Assembly (NCBI GenBank): GCA_017454745.1
Contig: JAFTCL010000020.1
Span: 59,247-123,246 of the forward strand
Length of the DNA stretch: 64,000 bases
Direction: 5' to 3'
Source of the DNA: Kiritimatiellia bacterium
GTDB taxonomy: Bacteria > Verrucomicrobiota > Kiritimatiellia > RFP12 > UBA1067
Part shown: piece by piece, positions 47,001 to 53,592 of the stretch
Numbering within the stretch: position 1 is the first letter of the stretch
Layout: each line of letters begins with the position of its first letter
Notes under the pieces: model-generated
Seen by the model: the letters and a program-made list of their open reading frames with translations, nothing else
Databases searched by the model: none
Told to the model about the DNA's origin: nothing
Translations under genes and position numbers: made by a program

Positions 47001-47656
47001 GAGTTGGAATCCTGCGGAGCCGTTACGGTGAACCGGTAATAGCGGTATGCGGTGGTGTTCTCGAACGTTTTCGTGCGGCATTCTGCATCGGTCTTGGAAT
47101 TGGACCACCCTGTCTCCGAGCTGCGTGTGTCAAGCACCGTCCAGTTCTGATTGTCGTTGGAGGCCTCGAAGGTCCATGCCTTCGGACAGCGCGTAGTGTA
47201 GCCATTGATGGGGCCGCACCACACGTTGTACATGTTGACCACCTGTTCGTTGCCGGCGCCAAAGTCGTAATCGACAACGAGCGGCAGATTATTCTGCTCC
47301 ACGATGATGCGTTTTGTGTTGTCCTTTCCCGCGCGCGCAAAATTGTTGTTGAAGAGATTGCCCGCATTGCCGCCTAGGAAGATCGTAGTCGATGACGCCG
47401 CCCCCGAAGGCGATGTGAGGTCGACGAGCGGACTTTCAATCGTGCCGGCACCGGTGATTCCGGCGAGCGTGAGGTTGTGTCCGTTCAGGTTGACTGTTAC
47501 CCCTTCGTTAATGGTTACGAGACCTTTGTCACGCCAGTCCGCATCGGCGTTCAAATTGACATTTGCCGAGATAGTCTCGTCGGCAAATACAACAGCCGCT
47601 GCCATTGCCAATGCGGCAATGACGTATTCGCACTTCATCCCGAAGTCAATTTCCAT
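44099..47656 (-). CDS. Secreted, internally duplicated F5/8-type-C and beta-helix surface protein
   Basis: 1185 residues. Start placed at ATG 47656, 6 bases after GAGGAG. TTG 47662 would leave no spacing. Signal region MKCEYVIAALAMAAAVVFADE. The protein is two copies of one unit: beta-strand lead-in, a discoidin-like domain (copy 1 about 90-240, copy 2 about 690-835) recognisable by GGNAxNLFNNNF, LPLVVDYxFG and YLEMVQLEY / YFEMVQLEY, then beta-helix coils with ...GxTYSxGTxI. Between the copies is a W-W-T-G...GNW module (about 575). Discoidin-like domains bind glycans or membranes. Probably a surface adhesin exported with the CotH kinase encoded 7 bases downstream. Confidence 0.72.
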   Translation of the reverse strand: MEIDFGMKCEYVIAALAMAAAVVFADETISANVNLNADADWRDKGLVTINEGVTVNLNGHNLTLAGITGAGTIESPLVDLTSPSGAASSTTIFLGGNAGNLFNNNFARAGKDNTKRIIVEQNNLPLVVDYDFGAGNEQVVNMYNVWCGPINGYTTRCPKAWTFEASNDNQNWTVLDTRSSETGWSNSKTDAECRTKTFENTTAYRYYRFTVTAPQDSNSDYLEMVQLEYFDTSSCGEIRLDIPPGATVENEGVAIDGNIKLVKDGTGTFVAAKAGQTYSCGTHIVSGTFKGGTTYNATAYAGTGPIIVESGATFDINGNLYFYPNAITLAGGTVANTGTSPTINQTQLVYLKLTADSYFNARSSLGMINSGHGVTTIDLGGHTLFVSIGDGAVFRIDNTDIVNGTLKVVENLGIISFVNRESRTQSASLDFCGDLRCYANTKIGDLLLRENVSSTANATNWFRVFGKFTPLSDEFGNTEMQDGSTLDLSARTGMMNIVNPANAYTLAIASNATVTVNLAGRTLAPGEKLLRWRKSQRPDEVTFQFDAETAQSGIQPVVTDTGLFYGVNPDSTLAEYAWWTGAANDGNPENPGNWTCKNVAGNTIENGLPGAITTVSLTSAINLQIPAGSALTYEVLEIGDCRLVADCDWRGIDIFTMGDGSKIDLNGHKLYVNGLYGSGEITGGEFDLTTDNPYCVSSATAITGGNAANLFNNNFTRNSTDNNRRILVKTGDLPLVVDYNFGVATYIDSYALYVGPHDNVNNAKRTPKDWKIYGSDDGTAWTELDARTVPAIGMDALCRRFVIASPGSYRCYRFEATAAQDGNDGYFEMVQLEYGDSRTTGELHVAVPEGDTINNTTVILSGNMKFVKEGPGTFIATMANQTYSGGTEIAGGTLQDGTYGFNAPLGNAGTITVGPEGRFNMAQGAFFGYPFVLAGGVISSGADFVNNARTIPILSLTADSLLDATHTFGLVANTGTGNNTSMPSTLDLGGHTLDVVIGAGKAFRLKNTDAYNGTVRVAECAEGGIFSFIDTSVRAETVDFELTGDVRAHCPVTVRNLTLMKGACTSEHAPSGTISVLGTFKTETTDIPSVELCDGAVFDLREEDGPFAVEGTSEYENGISFADGATVKIDLRGRRIPNDEYVLTWEEPPENLATLKFEAYQGSMPSFYTDAGGVHVFRGLIIIVR

Positions 47657-47693
47657 AACCAACTCCTCATTTACTATTGTTTAAATTCCAATC

Positions 47694-47722
47694 ATTTTAC
47701 TTTTTTGCCCAGTATTATTCAA
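47694..47722 (-). promoter_or_regulatory. Predicted promoter of the duplicated surface protein/CotH operon
   Basis: On the minus strand TTGAAT (47717-47722), a 17-base spacer and TAAAAT (47694-47699). The -35 box lies at the stop of the small upstream gene. About 40 bases before the 47656 start. Confidence 0.5.
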
Positions 47723-48008
47723 GCATAATTTCGGACCAGGGAATCAAATACAGCAATAGGAAAAATATAACCCCCGTTACAAAAACCGATAAAGTAATAA
47801 ATGCGGCAATAAACCTCCACGCGCCAGAACCTTTTTTGATATTATGTATGGCTATAACCAAACAATAATTGTACAGCTGATCAGGAATAAGAACAGATGG
47901 ATAACTTTTGCCATTTGCGGGATTTCGTCCCAATCCGGGAATAAGTCCATAATATTTGTCTCTTTTGATGTGGAATCGGTTTAAGATGCGATCTACCAGT
48001 TGTACCAT
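47715..48008 (-). CDS. Small putative membrane protein
   Basis: 97 residues, overlapping the 3' end of the MMPL/acyltransferase gene by 16 bases (start ATG 48008). The N-terminal half is polar and the C-terminal half has one long hydrophobic segment (about 66-90, IAAFITLSVFVTGVIFFLLLYLI). It is more AT-rich than its neighbours and lacks a Shine-Dalgarno, so it could be a decayed end or a chance open frame. If translated, coupling to the upstream stop is likely. No family recognised. Confidence 0.4.
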   Translation of the reverse strand: MVQLVDRILNRFHIKRDKYYGLIPGLGRNPANGKSYPSVLIPDQLYNYCLVIAIHNIKKGSGAWRFIAAFITLSVFVTGVIFFLLLYLIPWSEIMLE

Positions 48009-50935
48009 TGGTCGGAATGGGCTTGTACCAGCGGCTCCAAAAATTCGGTGTACTGGTCGAGCAGAGGGCGGATCGCATCCGCCGCTTTTGCCAACAGTTC
48101 GTAAGTGCCGTCGGCATTGCGCAGGCAGACGGCGAAGAAAACCGGATGGTCAAGCAGTTCGGCCAATTTGAAAACTCCTGCCGGAAATTTCGCGTTCAGC
48201 CCCAGAAATTCACGGGATAAATATTTGCCGCGCTGGTAACGGTCCCCGGCCATCAGTACGCATTCGCCTTTATCCAGCCATTCTCTCGTGATGAAAAATT
48301 CCCTCATTCCAAAATTTTCTATCTGGTGGATCTGCACTTCGTTTCGATTGCTATGCCGGGATGAGAATTTTTGGAATACCGAAGTGAGCCGGATATCCAT
48401 GAAAGCGTGCAATACGGTATTATCGTTGCCTAGCGCGGCAAGGGTCTCGATGTTGCCAAGATGCGATGAGATGACAAACACCCCGCGCCGGGCTTCCACC
48501 GCTGAACAGAATTCCGTTGCTTCGGGGTGCGCGACGATTACCTTGGGCGCGTCCGCCGCTTTTGCCAACACCAGCAGCTGGTCAACCATGCCCCGCGTGA
48601 AATTCGCCATTCTGGTTCGGTTTTTTGCGTTTTTGCGCACTGTGGTGGAACTCAGCCAGATGCATCCTGCAATTGTGGAACTTAACAGATAAAGCGCGCG
48701 TTTACCAAAGATGCGGTAAACCAGCCATGTCGATTCCAACCCTAACGTTGACGCCCCGAACTCGGTGGATTTGGGAACGGGCGCATGGCAGGCGCAGGCG
48801 GCGAGGAACGATACGGTAAGACCGATGCCCAAGGTCTGCCCAAGGGAACGCACCAGCGGGAAGGAGACGATAGCCAGCGTTCCGAATCCGGCCAGACTGG
48901 TTAGCAACGAACAAAGCACCGGTTTAAAGCCGCGTTCAAAATCGTGATCCAGAAAAATGGAGTAATCTAGGCTCATCCCGATTAGCATGAAACAGGCTAA
49001 CAAGTGAAAAAGGTTTATCGGTTTACCGGTGATGGCAATTAGCGAAAAAACGGACATCACCGCAATCACCGGCGGCAAGGCGATTTTAAAGGCGCGTTTC
49101 TTGAAGGCGGCAGCCACCGCAATAACCAGAAGCAGTCCGGTGGCGGCCAACAGCCATAATACGGTTCGGGTGTAGAACGCCATAAGTTCGGCAAGCAACC
49201 GCCGCGGCGCGAAAAAGCTTACCCCGTCGGTGGGCGGCGGGGCCTCCAATACATTGGGGATTACGCTGTAAAAACCGCCGTTGGGATCGATACAGATAAA
49301 CGGATCTGCCAGCTCAGCGGGAATTTTTTCCGGGTCCCATGCTACCGGAGTCATCGGTGATTGGATTTCCGATTTTAATTTCAATTTCACGGACAACCGG
49401 GCGGACTGATCACGGTAGAGTTCTTCGATGGCCCGGTATGCGGCGCGGCGCTTTCCCAGCGAGGGAAGGAATCGCGACAACCGCGGCAAATCGGCGGCCA
49501 GATTCAGCCGTTCCTCAATCTCCAGCAGTTCGTCCAAACTGTTGCCATGCACGGCGATGAACCCGCTTGATGCTCCGGATCCGCTGATTTCTTGGAACGT
49601 TTTTTCCGCGACCAGCAGTTCCCTTGATGGTCGATGCAGGGAATCGGGGTCGGTGCGGAAACGGATTCTCCATCCCCCGTACAGCAGAATGGCGGCAACC
49701 GCCAAGGCGAAAACCATACGGAAACGGCGGGGATCGCGGAGGCGCGGCAACGGTCGCGGTACGGTGGGCTGCGGCGGTACCGGATAAAACGCCAGCACAA
49801 AAAGCAATGCCACCGCCAATCCGGTGCCCATGAACACTGCCATTTGCGTCAGCACCGGCAACCCGGAGAACAGCAATGGGAGAAAGGCGATTTCGGTGGT
49901 CAGGCAGGAGAGAAAAAGTTTACGTCGTACTTCTTTGCGCCGTTCTTCGGCCATCAGCCAGTGGAAGGAGTAGTCAACCGCAAGTCCCAACAACGTCGCT
50001 CCGAAAGTGCAGGCCAAAAGATGCACCGGGCTAAGCCAGCGTGAAACGATGCACACGGCGGCGAAACCGGTTGCGGCCGACAGACCGAGGGTAATCAGCA
50101 ACAGCGGAAGTTTTAGAAACGACCTGAACACTTCCAGTGCCAGTAGCAGGATGAAGGCGGTGGATATCCAGGCAATCAGATTGATTTCAATGCGGCATCG
50201 GCCTGCGGTTTCGGCGGTGTGCATTGGTATTCCGCAAAGGTGGATGGCGGTACTGGTTTTTCCTTCAAGGCGCAAAGTGCTGCGCCGGATGCCGAGTAAC
50301 TTGTGTACTGCGGATTCCAGGCGGTTGATGTCGGCGGCCACTTCCGGTTGTAGAGTGAGCGACATTAGCACGTAATGACGGTGGTTTAATTCGGCCGCCA
50401 TCACCCCTTGTTGGCGAGACCAGCCGGAGATAGCGTCGGGGAAGGATTTCAAGTAATGGTCGAGCAGACCGAAAGGGTCTTCTTGAAACGGGACGAGAGG
50501 CGTGGCGGGGGAGGTGAAGAGCGATTGTAGCGTACGGTCGGTGAAGAACCGAAATTCCCGGGCGTTTAGCCTCTCCCAATCGTCTGGAGAGCAGATGCCG
50601 GAGGCATATTGGCGATAGAATGACAAGAGCTGATCCAGCCGGTCATCATCCATCTTGAAACGTATTGAAGAAAAGTCTTCGCTATCGCACCAGGATAGGA
50701 GAAGACGAAATTTATCTGCAATCTTTATAGCGGTATCAAGCGAGTTGGCTTCAAACAATATTTGGATTTGCGCGGCGCTGCGGTCACGTAGCGGAGCCGG
50801 CACCGCGAGGTGACGTTTGCCGACCAAATCGTAGATTGAGGTGGTGAATTCGGGGACGCCGAACCATGCGGCAACTCCCAAAAACAGTGCGGTCAGCAAC
50901 ACGAATCCGCCCCGCAACAGATTTTTGGTACGCAT
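47993..50935 (-). CDS. MMPL/RND-type exporter fused to an LpxL-like acyltransferase
   Basis: 980 residues. Residues about 1-740 have the RND/MMPL layout: an N-terminal helix, a large periplasmic domain, five to six helices (about 230-400; VDYSFHWLMAEER is the MMPL-like D-Y pair region), a second periplasmic domain and a second helix cluster (about 640-740; LDYSIFLDHDFE). Residues about 770-975 are a lysophospholipid acyltransferase of the LpxL/HtrB type with SSHLGNIE (His825, Glu830 of HX4E), DRYQRG and an HPVFFAVCLR strand. The two families are separate neighbouring genes in aryl polyene/flexirubin clusters. Here they are one polypeptide without the other pigment genes. A lipid acylated and exported by one protein is the natural inference. 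It follows nadE by 11 bases. Confidence 0.8.
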   Translation of the reverse strand: MRTKNLLRGGFVLLTALFLGVAAWFGVPEFTTSIYDLVGKRHLAVPAPLRDRSAAQIQILFEANSLDTAIKIADKFRLLLSWCDSEDFSSIRFKMDDDRLDQLLSFYRQYASGICSPDDWERLNAREFRFFTDRTLQSLFTSPATPLVPFQEDPFGLLDHYLKSFPDAISGWSRQQGVMAAELNHRHYVLMSLTLQPEVAADINRLESAVHKLLGIRRSTLRLEGKTSTAIHLCGIPMHTAETAGRCRIEINLIAWISTAFILLLALEVFRSFLKLPLLLITLGLSAATGFAAVCIVSRWLSPVHLLACTFGATLLGLAVDYSFHWLMAEERRKEVRRKLFLSCLTTEIAFLPLLFSGLPVLTQMAVFMGTGLAVALLFVLAFYPVPPQPTVPRPLPRLRDPRRFRMVFALAVAAILLYGGWRIRFRTDPDSLHRPSRELLVAEKTFQEISGSGASSGFIAVHGNSLDELLEIEERLNLAADLPRLSRFLPSLGKRRAAYRAIEELYRDQSARLSVKLKLKSEIQSPMTPVAWDPEKIPAELADPFICIDPNGGFYSVIPNVLEAPPPTDGVSFFAPRRLLAELMAFYTRTVLWLLAATGLLLVIAVAAAFKKRAFKIALPPVIAVMSVFSLIAITGKPINLFHLLACFMLIGMSLDYSIFLDHDFERGFKPVLCSLLTSLAGFGTLAIVSFPLVRSLGQTLGIGLTVSFLAACACHAPVPKSTEFGASTLGLESTWLVYRIFGKRALYLLSSTIAGCIWLSSTTVRKNAKNRTRMANFTRGMVDQLLVLAKAADAPKVIVAHPEATEFCSAVEARRGVFVISSHLGNIETLAALGNDNTVLHAFMDIRLTSVFQKFSSRHSNRNEVQIHQIENFGMREFFITREWLDKGECVLMAGDRYQRGKYLSREFLGLNAKFPAGVFKLAELLDHPVFFAVCLRNADGTYELLAKAADAIRPLLDQYTEFLEPLVQAHSDQWYNW

Positions 50936-50946
50936 GGGTAAACCCG

Positions 50947-52707
50947 TTAGCGGCCTACCGCCTGGGCGGCGCCAAGGTCAAATCCGAATGAACTGCTTTT
51001 GAGCGAAAGCACCGGCGGGGCCTGTAGCCGCTTAGCGCGGGCAAGCCCGTTAAACAGTTTCCAGTAGCGGTCAATATCGGCCGCCAGACTGGACCTGTCC
51101 GGAAACAGCCGTTTCGGGTCGCCGTTGTAACCGATTTCATCGGCCAGTTTTCCCGTATCGTACAAATCGAGTATGCGCTGCGGCGGCAGAATGGGTGAAC
51201 GTTCCGTCCAAGCGGCGAATACCCGGTCGTGCCAGGGATAGACCAGCGGGTCGCCTTTGCCTTCGTTGACGTTTTGGGCGGCGCTCAATTCGGCGGAAGG
51301 AACAATGTCGATTGAACCTTGGGGAATAACCTCCCGGCCAAAAATTTCCCGGTTGTAGCAACGTGCCAAATCCCAGACTTCGAGCTTCCAAAGGTCGGCC
51401 AAAACACAGAAGAATCCGCTGATGTCACCGTACATGGTGCCATAACCGACCGTGCATTCCGACTTGTTGGCGTTGCAGGTGAACACACCGCCGAAAGCGC
51501 TGGCGATGGCAGACAGCACCCGTCCGGAACGGTCGCGGGCCTGAATGTTTTCAACCGCCAGCGGTGAAAGCGTCAGCAGAGTGCCGGGGGCTTGGGTGGC
51601 TGGAACCACGCATTGGTGACGGTCGATCTGCCTCAACGTAAGCTGAAGCGATTCCTCAATCGGGATGTCGGTGTAGTTGCAGCCGATAGCGGTTGCCAGC
51701 TTTCTGGCGAGTGAAATGGTGGTTTGCGAATTATTGTGAGTCGGCATATTGACCAGCACAAGGTTTTCCGGAGGCAGGACTCTGCTGTAAATGGCGGATG
51801 AAAGCGCGGAATCGATTCCGCCGCTGGCACCGATGACAACCTTATTGATGCCCAGTCTTTTAAGTTGGGCTTTTAGCGCGAATTCGATGACGCCGATGGT
51901 TTCCTTGCATGATCTGGCACTTGGTGCCGGATCAAAATCGGTGAGTTCGAAGTCATTGCCGATGGTGTAACTTCCCGGCTCCAATAGCGGAAGCGTTTTG
52001 ACATTACCGTCGGCCACCCGTCCGGTACCGCCCACCAAAGTGAAAAGAGTGTGACCGGTGTCGGCGATGCCAAAGCCGCCGCAGATGAAATGGTTCCGGC
52101 ACGATGCGCCGGTATTGAACATCGATTGGTCGCGGGTATAGGTTTGGCTGGTGAGGTCGATGTACAACGCGTCGGCGGAAAGGTCGTTCAGCGGTGCGGC
52201 GTCGAATCCGATTGCCACGGTCAGTCCGTCAAACACAAACGGTCGGATAAATTCCGAGACCGGTTTATTGTATTTTGCCGCGACAAGAGTAGCGTCGGAC
52301 TGGAAACAGAACTTTTCGAGCCGCCCCGCGTTTGGCGTCGGGTTGTATCGCGGCAGAAAATCCAGCGGTGACAGGTGCGGGGCTAAGATTTTGCCGTTGG
52401 CACCCGCCACGGCGACATTTAGCATCACTCCTGACCATTCCCGCGCGGTACCGAAAATAACGGCTTGCCCGTCGGCGGTGGCGGCGATGATTTTCATCTG
52501 CCATTCCGCGCATGCGGCCCGTAATTCGGGGTTGGACCATTCGGCGGCGCCTAAATAACCGGTGAGGGCCAGTTGGGGGAAGACTGAAAGCCGGATGCCG
52601 TCTTTACGGTCTTGATCCAACCGGCGGATAATTTCTTGACCGTTGGCATCGATACGGCCGGTTGTTACCGCCATCTGATGCAACCGCACTTGGTTTGACC
52701 CGAACAT
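50947..52707 (-). CDS. nadE: NAD+ synthetase with a degenerate glutaminase domain
   Basis: 586 residues in the two-domain layout of glutamine-dependent NadE. The C-terminal synthetase domain is intact: VIGASGGIDSALSSAI (pyrophosphate-loop), NMPTHNNSQTT, GTLLTLSPLAVENIQARDR and GYGTMYGDISGFF. The N-terminal nitrilase/glutaminase domain has lost its triad. Catalytic Glu is Gln45 (FPQLALTGY instead of FPEL), the Lys before LPxY is Leu115 and the Cys of ICED is Gly167 (IGFD). It should therefore make NAD from deamido-NAD with free ammonia, or from ammonia supplied by another protein. Placed between dapF and the MMPL fusion, 13 bases after dapF. Cytoplasmic. Confidence 0.85.
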   Translation of the reverse strand: MFGSNQVRLHQMAVTTGRIDANGQEIIRRLDQDRKDGIRLSVFPQLALTGYLGAAEWSNPELRAACAEWQMKIIAATADGQAVIFGTAREWSGVMLNVAVAGANGKILAPHLSPLDFLPRYNPTPNAGRLEKFCFQSDATLVAAKYNKPVSEFIRPFVFDGLTVAIGFDAAPLNDLSADALYIDLTSQTYTRDQSMFNTGASCRNHFICGGFGIADTGHTLFTLVGGTGRVADGNVKTLPLLEPGSYTIGNDFELTDFDPAPSARSCKETIGVIEFALKAQLKRLGINKVVIGASGGIDSALSSAIYSRVLPPENLVLVNMPTHNNSQTTISLARKLATAIGCNYTDIPIEESLQLTLRQIDRHQCVVPATQAPGTLLTLSPLAVENIQARDRSGRVLSAIASAFGGVFTCNANKSECTVGYGTMYGDISGFFCVLADLWKLEVWDLARCYNREIFGREVIPQGSIDIVPSAELSAAQNVNEGKGDPLVYPWHDRVFAAWTERSPILPPQRILDLYDTGKLADEIGYNGDPKRLFPDRSSLAADIDRYWKLFNGLARAKRLQAPPVLSLKSSSFGFDLGAAQAVGR

Positions 52708-52720
52708 AGTGTTGAATCCC

Positions 52721-53563
52721 TTAATCGATGATTGCTCCGCCTAGGTCGGCATTGGCCAGATCGATTTCTCCGCGATAAACTAAGCAAACCGGACCGGTAA
52801 GGGTTAATCCGGTGCATTTCCGCCTCCGCCAGTCGCCGTCAATCTCCAGATCGTAACCGGTGGTGGTTTTGATCTTTGCCGGCAGACTGAAGTTGTGCTG
52901 CTCCACCGCCACCACCGCGCATGCCGCCGCCCCGGTGCCGCAAGCTCCTGATTCGGCCTCGACGCCGCGTTCGTAGGTGCGCATCGACAGCCGGTTCGGA
53001 GTGCGTAGCGAGACGAAATCCACGTTTGTGCCCTCCGGGGCAAACTCTTGGTGGAGACGGATTTTGCGGCCTAAGCGCTGCACGTCAACCTGGCTCAAAT
53101 TCTCCACCGGCACCACAAAGTGGGGAACTCCGGTGTTTATGAAATCTCCACAGACGGTTTCGCCGTCCGCCGAAATTTCAATTCCGTAGCGGCGTTGCGT
53201 GGGTTCTGGCAACCAGACACAAACCAATCCCCGGTCTTTGATCTCGGCATCCACCAGCCCGCACCGGGTTTCCATGGTCAGCGCCTTGCCGCATGCGCCG
53301 ATTTCGCGGGCGAAAGCGGCGGCGCAACGCGCTCCGTTTCCGCACATATCGGCTTCAGCTCCGTCGGGGTTCAGAAAACGCATCCGGAAATCTGCTTTGT
53401 CGGATTTCTGGAGCAGAATGATGCCCTCGCAGCCGATGCCGGTTCTTCTGGCGGCCAAGGCGGCCATCAGGAAGTGGTCGGCCCACGGTATCTCTTCGTT
53501 TCGGTCGTCAATCATCACGAAGTCGTTCCCGGCGCCGTGCATTTTTGTAAATTGGATTTTCAT
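52721..53563 (-). CDS. dapF: Diaminopimelate epimerase
   Basis: 280 residues. Interconverts LL- and meso-diaminopimelate for lysine and peptidoglycan. The two catalytic cysteines are Cys74 (DMCGNGARC) and Cys208 (SGACGTGAAAC). The N-terminus KMHGAGNDFVMID is canonical. Located 29 bases after the processing protease and 13 bases before nadE. Its presence implies meso-DAP peptidoglycan, consistent with a diderm. Confident. Confidence 0.96.
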   Translation of the reverse strand: MKIQFTKMHGAGNDFVMIDDRNEEIPWADHFLMAALAARRTGIGCEGIILLQKSDKADFRMRFLNPDGAEADMCGNGARCAAAFAREIGACGKALTMETRCGLVDAEIKDRGLVCVWLPEPTQRRYGIEISADGETVCGDFINTGVPHFVVPVENLSQVDVQRLGRKIRLHQEFAPEGTNVDFVSLRTPNRLSMRTYERGVEAESGACGTGAAACAVVAVEQHNFSLPAKIKTTTGYDLEIDGDWRRRKCTGLTLTGPVCLVYRGEIDLANADLGGAIID

Positions 53564-53592
53564 TTTCCCTCCATCGGCATATAAGGGTTGGG

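Noticed and set aside
47993..50935. Aryl polyene/flexirubin biosynthetic cluster
   Set aside because: Only the exporter and acyltransferase functions are present. No ketosynthase, ACP, dehydratase or ammonia-lyase genes nearby.
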